A program made the position numbers and the translations under genes. From JAENVU01 sp963765075 (GTDB lineage Bacteria > Actinomycetota > Acidimicrobiia > IMCC26256 > JAENVU01), in NCBI GenBank assembly GCA_963765075.1, contig CAVXVA010000008.1:949748-1013747 (forward strand): 64,000 nt of DNA, in the 5' to 3' direction. Shown in pieces: positions 45,255 through 55,083 of this stretch; within the stretch, counting starts at the first letter, position 1, and the number at the start of each line of letters is the position of its first letter. Under the pieces are notes generated by a model. It did not search any database. It saw nothing but the letters and a program-made list of their open reading frames with translations, and had not been told where the DNA came from.

Positions 45255-45813
45255 GTGGAGCAGACGCCGACAGTGAGTCCGCTACTTGTTGTCTGCACGG
45301 GGCCGCCCGGGACGGGAAAGTCGACGATCTCGAACGAGCTCGCGCGGCAGCTTGGCGCGACGGTGCTCGGTTGGGACTGGGCGATGGGCGCGCTGACGTG
45401 GTGTGAGCCCGTGCAGGACGCGCTCGCATCGCTCGACCGGGTGGCGCATCGACGCGTCGGGTGGTCGCTGTTGTGGAACCTTGCGGAGGAGCAGTTGCGT
45501 CTCGGCCGCTCCGTGGCCCTCGATGGCGTTGCGCGGGCCGGCGAGGTCTCCGAGTCCCGGGAGCTGGCTCAGCGGCTGGGAGCGCGTTCCGCCGTCGTCC
45601 TGACGTCGTGTGAGGACCGGGACCGTCTTCGTCGACGCGTCGAGGGCCACGACCCGCGCGATTCCTGGTTGGCATGAGTTGACGTGGGAGCACGTGGAGG
45701 ACTTCCTCGGACGTTGGGAGCCGCCCGACGACGCGGACATCGTCATCGACACGAGCGATGATCCTGATGTTGGCGAGCTCGTCGACCGCATCGTCACCTT
45801 CGCTGCGCGATGA
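45255..45813 (+). CDS. P-loop nucleotide kinase-like protein (AAA/zeta-toxin-like ATPase)
   Basis: About 186 residues. Walker A is VCTGPPGTGKSTISNELARQLG, followed by WDWAMGALTW and the segment LLWNLAEEQLRLGRSVALDGVAR, typical of small kinases that phosphorylate a metabolite, tRNA end or drug. The C-terminal part (GWHELTWEHVEDFLGRWEPPDD) follows a frameshift near 45650. Start taken at GTG 45255; the frame is open to 45165. In this mobile region it could be a resistance or toxin-like kinase, but no substrate motif settles it. Confidence 0.65.
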
Positions 45814-45925
45814 CCACCCGTGCACGTCCCTGTCGTCGTACCCACTTCCGCGACACCGAGTGCCGCACGTCTGGCAGTGCGCCAAAGTCCTGTCCGATTT
45901 GACCGTTCCAAGGTGCACACAGACT
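45814..45925. other. Short gap before the IS element
   Basis: Contains no gene or signal I recognise. The left end of the IS110/IS1111-type element begins at about 45926, and its own untranslated leader runs to 46164. Confidence 0.4.
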
Positions 45926-47420
45926 TGCCACTTCCGCTAATGGGAAGCGGCTGACGCCCTCGGGATGGTCGAGGATGACAGTCGAGCCGCTGGCGGGTCA
46001 GCACTCCATTCCGCAGGACCGGAGAGACCTTCGCTTAGACCGTGCGCCCGCCGGTTGGTGGGGTTGACCGTGATGGCTGGTGGGATGACGTGCCGGGAGC
46101 ACTGATCCATTAGCGGGCTGCGGGTCGCCTCGGCTCACCAGACAGCTGACGGTCAGGAGGCGCAATGGCGAAGATATTTGTTGGTCACGATTGGGCGGAG
46201 GCTCATCACGACGTGCACGTGCAAGACGAACACGGGCGGCGTTTGAGTCGGGCTCGGCTTCCGGAGGGCGTCGAAGGTGTCGCCCGGTTCCATGCGCTGA
46301 TCGCGGGTCATGTCGAGGATCCGGGCGAGGTAGTGGTCGCGACGGAGACGGACCGCGGGTTGTTCGTCGGCGCTCTGATCGCTGCGGGATATCGGGTGTT
46401 GGCGGTGAACCCGAAGTCGACGTCGCGTTATCGCGACCGGTATTCGACGTCGGGCGCGAAGTCCGACGCGGGCGACGCGTGGGTCCTCGCGGAGCTCGCC
46501 CGCCTCGATCGTCACAATCATCGCGCCGGTCGCGGGCGACAGTGACTTGGCCGAAGCGGTGAAGGTCCTCGCGCGGGCGCATCAGTCGATGATCTGGACG
46601 CGGCACCGCCAACTCAACCAGCTGCGGTCGACGTTGCGGGAGTTCTATCCCGCTGCATTGAAGGCGTTCGATCCGCTCGGCTCGAACGATGCGCTCGCAG
46701 TGTTGGCTGTCGCGCCGACACCGGCGCTCGGCAAGGCCGCGTCGCGGACGAAGATCGCGGCAGCGTTACGTCGCGGTGGCCGGAAACGACGGATCGATGA
46801 ACGAGCCGGCGAGATCCAGGCTGCGTTGCGCACCCCACAGCTCGAGGCGCCCACGGTCGTCGCCGACGCGATGGGCGCCACCGTCCACGCGTTGGTGGCG
46901 GTCATAGCGGCGATGGGTGCACAGATCGACGGTCTCGAACAGGAGCTGGCCGCCGGTTTTGAGCAGCACCCAGACGCCGAGATCATCCGTTCCCTGCCAG
47001 GACTGGGAATGATCCTCGGCGCCCGGGTGCTCAGCGAGTTCGGCGATGACCCGAACCGCTATGCCGACGCGAAGTCTCGCAAGAACTACGCGGGCACGTC
47101 ACCCATCACCAAGGCGTCCGGCACCCGCCGGGTGGTCCTCGCCCGCTACATCCGCAACCGTCGCCTCGCCGACGCCACCTGCATGTGGGCGTTCAGCGCG
47201 GTCAACGCCAGTCCCGGCGCCCGCGCGTTCTACGACCAGCACCGCGCCGCCGGCGACACGCACTACCGGGCCTTGCGCGCCGTCGCCAACCGGCTCGTCG
47301 GCATTCTCCACGGCTGTCTCCGCCACCACACCAACTACGACGAACACACCGCCTGGGGACACCGGATCACGCTCGCCGCTTGACACCAACCACCCGTGGG
47401 ATGTCTAAGCGGAAGTGGCA
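45926..47420 (+). mobile_element. IS110-family (IS1111-like) insertion sequence
   Basis: About 1.5 kb carrying one transposase gene. Matching inverted ends: TGCCACTTCCGCTAA at 45926-45940 and, on the other strand, TGCCACTTCCGCTTA at 47406-47420. Subterminal inverted repeats of this kind distinguish the IS1111 subgroup from plain IS110. A small hairpin (CCGCT...AGCGG) follows the left end. The 240-base leader before the transposase is typical. Confidence 0.75.
46165..47383 (+). CDS. IS110/IS1111-family transposase (DEDD)
   Basis: About 405 residues. N-terminal RuvC-like DEDD domain (KIFVGHDWAEAHHDVHV, VVVATETDRGLFVGAL, STSGAKSDAGDAWVLAE) and C-terminal Transposase_20 domain (IIRSLPGLGMILGARVLSEFGDD, KNYAGTSPITKASG, RVVLARYIRNRRLADA). 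A frameshift near 46515 separates the domains; the bridged reading is IIAPVAGDSDLAEAVKVLARAHQ. Probably functional apart from that indel. Confidence 0.9.
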
Positions 47421-47537
47421 GACCGGTTCTGCGAGCGCGCTGTCGCGGTCTCGCGTGTGGAATTACAGACTTCGGATACCTACTGGCGAACTGACGCTCG
47501 GGTGATGAGTTTGTGGTGGTGGGTGCTTGCGGGGTCG

Positions 47538-49252
47538 CTAGCTCGTGGCGGGTAGAAACGTAACCAGCAGCCCTTGCCCATCATCGGGCGGCCCGAGGTG
47601 AAGGTCGAACTTGCCGTCGTCACGCTCATCGACTGACAGGACTACGGCGTCCGCGATATGAATTCCGCGGGACCAATCGAAATCGGCTCGTCGTCATCCA
47701 GGATCAAGCGGAGTTCGAGGGACAAGGCGAACGCATTGCGCTGACCGACGAGGGCACCGACGTCGGCGACAGCCTCTAGGCCGGGAACATCGAATGTAGA
47801 CCAGCGCTCTGGATGCGGCCGACCCTCAAGCACGGCCGCGGCGCGATGGATCGCGCGAAGCGTGTCGGGCTCCAGCGACAGGGGCACCTTGATGGTGCGC
47901 GAGGCGTGCTGCTGGATTGTCCACAGTTCGTGCATCAACCCAATCAAGTGACGGTCGACGAGTTCAACATCAAGGCCGAGCGCTATGCCGGGTTCAGTGG
48001 CTTTGCCGTAGCGCTGGGCAAGGTAGAGCAACCGGCCGCTCCGCAATTCGTGCAGGAACTCGAGCGCAGCGAGAACATCTCCGACGGGCTTTCCTACGAC
48101 GTCCTTGAGTCCAAAGCCGAACGTGAACGTCGCCTCGCCTTCAAGGAGGTCGCCTGACGTGCCCACGCGTGCAAGGGCCGGCGACGTGAATCGTCCCTCG
48201 AAAGTAAAAACTTCGTGTTCCTCCCGCCCACTGATCGCACGGCCCTTCTCGCCGATGGTCGGAGGGTCCATGTCAACTATCGCTTCAGCAAGCGACTCCT
48301 CTGCCTCCTTGATGATCAATCGCAGCAGGTAGGCCTCGGAGCCGGGGAGCTCCGCTGGTCCGATCATGGCGGCGCCCACCTCGCTTGCGACCCCAAGTCC
48401 TCCTGGCGCGTTTACTGAGATGCTCTGCAAATGCTCCGGCGGTACTTCGAGCGGTCGTCCGTAGTCACGCCAGTCCATGACCTTCTCGGAAAACTCTGAA
48501 CCGGGGATCGCGACCAGATTGAGTGTTCCATCGACCGGCCTGTCCTCTACGGCCTGCGGGTACTTCGCGAACACTCGGACGCGCACGGATCGTGAGCTGT
48601 CGCTGAGGACGCATGTCATCACCAAAGATGGCGCGCCTGAGTCCTCATCTGCGAACGGCTCGGACTGGATCGCGAGGTCGTACCGAAAGAACGGGTCCTC
48701 GCGGCCGAGTGCCTCATGAAGAGCCCTCAGCGACTCGATACCGTCGGCCATTTCCAGCGCCCGAGGCTCGCCCAGCAGTTCTATCGCGGTGCGCAGATCT
48801 CGAATGTGTTGTTCCAGCCTGCCCTTGCCGTCGCGCAGGAAGTAATCGATGACGAACGGATACTTCGCAGCAAGACCGTTGACGAACGTCAAACCGTTCC
48901 ACGTGCACGGAAAGTCGTACGCGGCTGTGACTCCGGCGAACCAATCTTCCAGCTCGCTTGTCTGGTCACACGGCATCACAAGGTGCCACTCGAGTATCGG
49001 GCGGGGATGCGCGCCGTTCACTCGCTTCAGCGACGCAGCGATGTCGCCTTTCTGTTTTGGGGTCGGGGTCTTGGAGAAGCGCTTGACCTGGAAGATCTCG
49101 TCGCCATCGTCGAAGGGATCAATGACATCGACCCCCTTGTCTCCACGCGACGCGCGACGCCGCCATGACCTCGGTCGCTCCTGCTGGAGGAGCACCGCCA
49201 CGATCTTCTCCACGAGGTCACCATCGTGCGCTGCCCAGTTGATCTCCACCAC
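47538..49252 (-). CDS. PD-(D/E)XK nuclease-like protein (possible restriction/defence nuclease)
   Basis: About 570 residues. Near the N-terminus GDKGVDVIDPFDDGDEIFQVKRF has the GxDV...(E/Q)xK pattern of restriction-endonuclease-like folds, used by Mrr-type and other DNA-targeting enzymes. The remaining 480 residues are of unknown type. In the raw frame it stops at 47642, but adding one base in a G run near 47660 extends it to 47538 with a good C-terminus (GIHIADAVVLSVDERDDGKF..GLLVTFLPATS). Start uncertain: GTG at 49252 or 49249. Divergent from the DUF4238 gene at 49322. Confidence 0.6.
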
Positions 49253-49321
49253 AACTCGCTTTCGTTCAGTTGACAAACACGATCTCACGCGCCCGGCATC
49301 GAGGGTGCGACACTCTGCGCC

Positions 49322-50224
49322 ATGGACAAGCCGGCGAACAAGGAGTCGAAGCGGCACCACGTCGTTCCGCAGTCCTACTTGCGCGCCTGGACAGACGAGG
49401 CCGGACTCCTGCAAGTGATCGATGTGGAGCCCCGTCGGACCTTCCAAGCCTCGACGGCGAATGTGGCTGTCTACTCGAGGTTCTTCACCTTCGATACGAC
49501 TGACGGACCTACCGATGAAGTCGAGCGGATGCTGTCAGAGTTGGAGACCCGGGCGGCTCCGATCTTGGTCCGTTTGGCTGGCGGTGACTGGCCGTTGGAG
49601 GATGACGACCGTGCTGTCGTCGCCGAGTTGCTCACGATCCAGATCGCTCGTCGTCCATCGTTTCGCGTTCTTCAAACAACTGCGATCCAGCAGGTCTACA
49701 GGATGGCGGGCAAGATGATGGCGGCCCATCCCGATGCCCTGGCAGGGCGACTCTCGCAGGAGCAGGGTCGCGCACCGACACAGGATGAAGTAGATGCCGT
49801 TGCCAGGCATCTGTCGTCTGACTTCGACGTCACGGTCCCACGCAATCACTGGCTCGGAGTGATGGCCATCGTTGCTGACCTCGTGAACCCGATCTTCGAC
49901 ATGCAGTGGACGCGGCTGGACGTGGGACACGGAGAGTTTCTGACGACCGACGAGCCGTTCGTACCGTGGAAGGACCCGGAGGCCCCGGCATGGACTAGCG
50001 CTGGACTATTCACTGCGGAGTGCCACACGTTCCCAGTGAGCCCGCGTTACTGCCTACGACTCCGCTTCCTCTTCGAAGGCGACGATCTGCTTCGGAACCC
50101 AGGGGACGTGAGCGAGTCGGTTGGTAGAGGCGCCGTGGCGGAAATCAATCAAACCTCGGTCGATCACGCGTTCCGACACGTCGTGATGAGGGTTGGCTTC
50201 GACCGATCGAATCTGTCTGCGTAG
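49322..50224 (+). CDS. DUF4238 family protein
   Basis: 300 residues, intact. The N-terminus KRHHVVPQSYLRAWTDEAG is the DUF4238 hallmark; TVPRNHWLGVMAIV and DVGHGEFLTTDEPFVPW follow, as in the family. Soluble. DUF4238 proteins have no proven biochemical role but are frequent in mobile and defence regions. Divergent from the nuclease-like gene, about 70 bases apart, so the two may share a promoter region. Confidence 0.85.
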   Translation: MDKPANKESKRHHVVPQSYLRAWTDEAGLLQVIDVEPRRTFQASTANVAVYSRFFTFDTTDGPTDEVERMLSELETRAAPILVRLAGGDWPLEDDDRAVVAELLTIQIARRPSFRVLQTTAIQQVYRMAGKMMAAHPDALAGRLSQEQGRAPTQDEVDAVARHLSSDFDVTVPRNHWLGVMAIVADLVNPIFDMQWTRLDVGHGEFLTTDEPFVPWKDPEAPAWTSAGLFTAECHTFPVSPRYCLRLRFLFEGDDLLRNPGDVSESVGRGAVAEINQTSVDHAFRHVVMRVGFDRSNLSA

Positions 50225-50393
50225 CGTCTCTCGTGCAGGTCCGGTGGCGAAGAGCGCCCGGCCATCGTGAACCGTGACCGTACCGCCACACGACCATGTC
50301 CACGAAGGGACCACGGTCGCAACTGCGAATGGCGCGTCAGACACCAACGCTTGGATGAAGCGCGGTCAGCAAGCTTCAGTACGGCCAAAGCCG

Positions 50394-51427
50394 TCAAGAT
50401 GGGTTGCAGACAGGTCCCGGCGGGCGAGTCGGAGGCTCTGGGCGCGGCGGATGGCCCACCTCGGGGTTACAAGGTCCCGGGTTAACGATCGGGTTGCAGT
50501 TGCTCATCGGTACACACGATGGGCTACACGCTGGCCCGCAGCTCTGTTCGCTAGCCGGGTTAGCGGGAGGGCAATCGAATCCGATAGGCCCGCGGTGGAC
50601 GAAGACCGACGTAAGGTCCTCTCTCATCCGGTGCAGCCGCTCGCCCTTCAGTACCGACGAGAGGTTGTCAGTCGTGATGTTGCCTACATTGAATCGCTCG
50701 CCACGCGAGAAGACACAGGGCTGCACGGAGCCATCCGGCATGATCGCCAGTACGCCAGCGGCGCATTTGCCGCAAAGCTCGTCTTCGGTGGCGCAGGTTC
50801 CCGAGTCCCTCCCGCGCCCAACGCCTCGCTGATCGTCCACGCGGATGCAGTCCGGATGAACTCCGATATGCACGAGCTCCTCGATTGCGGCGTCGATGCC
50901 CTGGGCCTCGGACAATCGAATCACTCCGACACGAAGTGGAATGCCCCGTCGCACTGCCTCGGTGATATTCGTTCTCGTGCGTCCGAAACTTCCTGCGCGT
51001 TTCGTGATCTGGTCATGAACGTCTGCGCTCGACGAGTAGTAGCTCGTTGCGAGACTGACTCCAGGCTGTGAAAGCGCTTTCCAGACGTGCTCGCGGACCG
51101 AGAACAAGTTCGAGAAGACCTCGACGCGGAGCCCGAGCCGAACGTGTGCGCAATTAGGCGGGAGAGTGCTGGATGAGATGTCGGCTCCCCACCAATGAAC
51201 TGGACCTGCTCGACTCCGGCGGCCGCGGCTTCAGTGAGTGCTCGCATCCACTCTTCAGCAGAGACGATGCCGTGCGCCTGACCTGGCCCACTCGAAGCGT
51301 AGCAATGGCTGCATTCAAGCTGACAGTTGCCCGTTATCTCAAGCCACATGAAGTGCGTGTCACGCAACGGAGGATCGTATGTGACGACAGTGTGGACGAT
51401 CACCGGAGATTCCTCAGAGTTGATCAC
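50394..51427 (-). CDS. Radical SAM/SPASM-type peptide maturase
   Basis: About 345 residues. The radical SAM cluster is in ITGNCQLECSHCYASSGPG (CxxxCxxC), followed by VQFIGGEPTSHPAL (SAM-binding GGEP). A SPASM-like region is CGKCAAGVLAIMPDGSVQPCVF. An unusual Cys/Pro-rich tail (CGPACSPSCVPMSNC then a PRPEPPTRPPGP run) ends the protein. Frameshift near 51110. Such enzymes modify ribosomal peptides; no precursor gene was found. The GTG at 51427 abuts the IS21 left end, so the 5' region may be disrupted; an internal ATG at 51349 is the alternative start. Confidence 0.78.
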
Positions 51428-51691
51428 TGAAATTCCCCACCCCTGAGCGGCTGGGTGGACTGGATGGTCCACCACCTGGGGCGGGGCTCCCTCGACGCTG
51501 GCGGTGTTGACGCCGTCCAGTTCGAAGGAGCCCCGCTCCCCATGCTCACACAGGGAGAAGATGTGGAAGCCCACGCGTTGAAGGAACGGGGCTGGTCGAT
51601 CGCGGCCATTGCCCGCCATCTCGAGCGCGACCGCAAGACGGTCCGTTCCTATCTGAATGGTGAACGCGAGCCGGGAGTTCGCGTCACGACC

Positions 51692-51703
51692 GTCGCCGAT
51701 CCG
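51692..51703 (+). repeat. Target-site duplication of the IS256-type element, left copy
   Basis: GTCGCCGATCCG, identical to 53088-53099 and directly abutting the element. Confidence 0.75.
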
Positions 51704-53087
51704 TATGAGTCCCTTGGCGTGGTGGGGTTTGGGTCCACCGTGAGGTGAGCCACCGGCGTGATGCTCGGTGTGTACCTACCAAAGTGCACACCAAGGAGAA
51801 CACGCCGATGGCTCTGGACGAGTCTGCCGTTTCTGAACTGCTCGACGCGCTCAATGTCGGGCGAGGGCACCGATCTGGTCCGTGAGCTCGCCCAGTGGGC
51901 GCTCCAACAGCTGATCGAGGCTCGAGGCCACCGAGGCGATCGGCGCTGGCGCGTGGGAACGCGCCGACGGACGCGACGACGCATCGCAACGGGCATCGCC
52001 CGCGGGTGTTGTCGACGAAGGCCGGTGATCTGAGCTGGGGATCCCGAAGCTGCGCAAGGGGTCGTTCTTCCCGTGAGATCCTCGAACCGCGCCGGCGGAT
52101 CGATCAGGCCCTGTACGCGGTGGTGATGGAGGCCTACGTCAACGGGGTCTCGACCCGCTCGGTCGATGACCTCGTCGCCGCGATGGGTGTCGACACCGGG
52201 ATCTCCAAGTCCGAGGTGTCGCGGATCTGCGCCGGGCTCGACGAACGCGTCGACGCGTTCCGCAACCGCACCCTCGGCCACGTCGAGTTCCCCTACGTCT
52301 ACTTGGACGCCACCTACGTCAACGTCCGCGACGACGCCCTCGGCCAGGTCGTGTCCCGGGCGGTGGTGATCGCGACGGGGATCACCGCCAACGGTGACCG
52401 AGAGGTCCTCGGCGTCGACATCGGCGACAGCGAGGACGAGACGTTCTGGACCCGGTTCCTGCGCTCGCTCCGACGACCGCGGGCTGGCCGGGGTGCGGCT
52501 GGTGATCTCCGACGCGCACGCCGGGCTGAAGGCCTCGATCCGCAAATGCTTCGCCGGGGCGACCTGGCAACGATGCCGGGTCCACTACGCCCGCAACCTG
52601 TTGGCCACCGTCCCCAAAGGCTCACGTCGAGTTCGTCGCCGCCGCGTTCCGATCGATCTTCGCGCTCTCGGACCGGACCGAGATCGAAGCCCGCTGGGAC
52701 GAAGTCGCCGACACGCTCGCCGAGCCGGTTCCCGAAAGCCGCCGAGCTCGATGGCCGGCGCCCGCACCGACGTGCTCGCGTTCGCGACGTTCCCACGATC
52801 CACTGGCGCAAGATCTGGTCGAACAACCCGCTCGAACGGTTGAACAAGGAAGTGAAACGACGCTCGAACGTCGTCGGGATCTTCCCCAACGACCGCGCCG
52901 TCATCCGCCTCGATCGGCGCCGTGCTCGCCGACCAACACGACGAGTGGGCCATCGCCCGCCGCTACCTCTCCGAGACCTCGATGGCACGACTCAACGCGA
53001 CGCGCGACACTGACCCCGACCAGCCCCAACTCGAGGGCTGAACACACCGAGGATCACACCTCGAACCCCACCACTCCGCGGGACTCT
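51704..53087 (+). mobile_element. IS256-family (mutator-type) insertion sequence
   Basis: 1384 bases with imperfect terminal inverted repeats of about 25 bases: left begins GAGTCCC and contains GTGGTGGGGTT; the right end on the complementary strand also begins GAGTCCC and contains GTGGTGGGGTT (20 of 25 match). It is flanked by a 12-base direct repeat and inserted in istA. Confidence 0.8.
51808..53041 (+). CDS. IS256-family mutator-type transposase
   Basis: About 410 residues. N-terminal MALDESAVSELLDAL, GTDLVRELAQWALQQLIEA, then QALYAVVMEAYVNGVSTRSVDDLVAAMG and the DDE residues in YLDATYVNVR, LVISDAHAGLK and NNPLERLNKEVKRRSNVVG. WQRCRVHYARNLL is the typical CxxH-containing block. Several frameshifts (near 51855, 51930, 52060, 52480, 52620 and 52730 onward) interrupt it, matching the poor sequence quality of the region rather than ordered decay. 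Confidence 0.85.
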
Positions 53088-53099
53088 GTCGCCGATCCG
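53088..53099 (+). repeat. Target-site duplication of the IS256-type element, right copy
   Basis: GTCGCCGATCCG, directly after the right inverted repeat; istA resumes here in frame. Confidence 0.75.
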
Positions 53100-54248
53100 C
53101 TCGCCGGCTTCGAGGACTACGTCCGGGCCCGGTTCGTTGATGATCCGCACCTGTGGGCGACGGCGCTGTTCGACGAGGTCGTCCCGCTCGGCTACGCCCG
53201 GTCGTATCCGAGCTTCGTCCGTCAGCTCCGCCAGCGGGCCTGCGGCCGCATTGCGAGGCGTGCTCGGGGGTGAAGGGCCGGGACACGATCGAGATCGAGC
53301 ACCCGCCGGGCGAGGAGATCCAGTGGGACTGGTTCGAACGGCGTCGAGCGCCGTGGGGCGGCACCGCGTACGTGCTTGCTGGGCACGCTGCCGCACTCGG
53401 TCGCGGACGCGGGGCGTGCTGGCCGAGTCGCTGGACCAGGCCGCATCTGATCGAGGCGATGGACGCGGTGATGCGCCGCCTCGGGTGGCACCGCCCGGGT
53501 GTGGCGCACCGACCGGCTGGCGACGGTGATCGTGCCCGGCACCGCGTGACGTGCAGCCGAGCTTCGCGCCGGTCGCGAAGCATTACGGCGCGATCGTGGA
53601 GCCGTGCCCGCCGCGGCGCGGGAACCGCAAGGGCGCGGTCGAAGCCGCGGTGCGTTACACGTGCGGGCGGTGGTGGCGGACGATGACCGCGACGACACCC
53701 GAGGAGGCGCAGCGTCGCTGGACCGGTTCCTCGCCGGTGCCGGGCGACGCCCGCGAGCGCCGCACCGCGACCGGGCGCGCGACGACGGTCGGCGCGCTCG
53801 CCGACGCCGAGCCGCTGCTGGCGCTGCCCGCCGTCGCGTTCCCCGCGACGATCGAGGTGACCCGGGTCGTCGCGGCGAACGCGACGGTCGCGTTCCGAGG
53901 GAACCGCTACTCGGTCCCGCCCGGCCTCACCGACGCGAGCGTGACGCTGCGGCACCGGCTGGGCACGGCGACGGTCGAGATCCACTCGCCCGCGGCGGGC
54001 TGTTGGCCGCGCATCGGCTCGCGCCGGCCGGCGCGGGCACGCATCGTGCGCAGCGCCGAGCATCACGCCGCCCTCGAGCGGTCGTGCTCGTCCGCGTTCA
54101 CCACGGACCGGCCGTGTGACCGCAAAGCGAACCGGCCGCCCGGTCCCGAAGCGCTCGCCGAGCGCCGCCCGGACTGCTCGGCCACGAAGGCCGCGCCGGT
54201 GGTCGTCGACCTCGCCGCCTACGCCGAGCTCGTCGGAGGCGGGCGTCA

Positions 54249-55041
54249 TGAGCGAGAACTCGACCTACCAGCAGCTGCGCGGCCATCTCGCCTACCTGCG
54301 CCTCGCCGCCGCCGCCGAAGCGCTGCCCGGCGAGCTCGACCACGCCGCCAAAGCGAAGCTCGGCCACACCGCGTTCCTGGAACGGCTCCTCGCCGTCGAG
54401 GTCGCCGCCACCGAAGCCCGCCGCCACGCCGGCCTGGAACGGTTCGCGTCGCTGCCCGCACCCTGGCGGCTCGCCGACTTCGACTTCGACGCCCAACCCT
54501 CCGTCGACCGCAAGCTCGTCGACGAGCTCGCCACCCTGCGGTTCCTCGAGGACGCCACCAACGTGTTGTTCATCGGCCCGCCCGGCGTCGGCAAGACCAT
54601 GCTCGCCGTCGGCCTCGGCCACGCCGTCCGTCGACGCCGGCTACCGCACCTACTACACCACCGCCGCCGACCTCGCCGCCCGCTGTCACCGCGCCGCGCT
54701 CGAAGGCCGATGGGCGACCACGATGCGGTTCTTCGCCGGACCGCGGCTGCTGATCATCGACGAGGTCGGCTACCTGCCCCTCGCGTCCGAAGCCGCCGCC
54801 GCGCTGTTCCAGGTCATCACCCAGCGATACCTCAAGAGCTCGACCGTGCTGACCACCAACCTCGGCATCGCCGTCGTGGGGACAGATCTTCGACGACCCC
54901 ACCGTCGCCGTCGCCATGCTCGACCGGCTCCTCCACCGCTCCGTCGTGTTCAACATCGACGGCGACAGCTACCGCATGCGCGCCCACCGCGCCCGCGCCG
55001 ACAACCTCCGCAAGGCGGTCACCACCCGACCCAACACGTAG
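54249..55041 (+). CDS. istB: IS21 helper ATPase IstB
   Basis: About 262 residues, AAA+ ATPase of IS21 transposition that assembles with IstA on DNA. Walker A is FIGPPGVGKTMLAVGLG, Walker B LLIIDEVGYLPL, followed by TVLTTNLGI and, in the next frame, GQIFDDPTVAVAMLDRLLHRSVVFNIDGDSYRMR. Frameshifts near 54625 and 54880. The start ATG at 54249 overlaps the istA end. Confidence 0.88.
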
Positions 55042-55083
55042 TCTCAACCCCACCCCACCCCGCCGATCACCTGGGGAATTTCG

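Larger units (their letters stand above)
51542..54252 (+). pseudogene. istA: IS21 transposase istA, disrupted by the IS256-type insertion
   Basis: The N-terminal HTH (DVEAHALKERGWSIAAIARHLERDRKTVRSYLNG) ends at VTTVADP, and the frame resumes after the insertion as VADPLAGFEDYVRARFVDDPHLWATALFDEVV. The DDE core region (HPPGEEIQWDWFERR) and a C-terminal part (AVAFPATIEVTRVVAANATVAFRGNRYSVPPGL) follow. Additional indels occur near 53240, 53390, 53500 and 53710. Excising the inserted element plus one copy of the duplication restores the reading frame exactly at the junction. Confidence 0.85.
51429..55082 (+). mobile_element. IS21-family element (istA/istB), interrupted by an IS256-type element
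   Basis: Inverted ends GAAATTCCCCA at 51429-51439 and its complement TGGGGAATTTC at 55072-55082 enclose istA and istB. The IS256-type insertion occupies 51704-53087. Without it the IS21 is about 2.26 kb, normal for the family. No convincing IS21 target duplication was found. It separates the radical SAM gene from the RCC1-repeat gene. Confidence 0.8.

Noticed and set aside
50225..50393. RiPP precursor peptide next to the radical SAM gene
   Set aside because: No short ORF with a plausible leader and core on either strand; the candidates are shadows of the DUF4238 gene.
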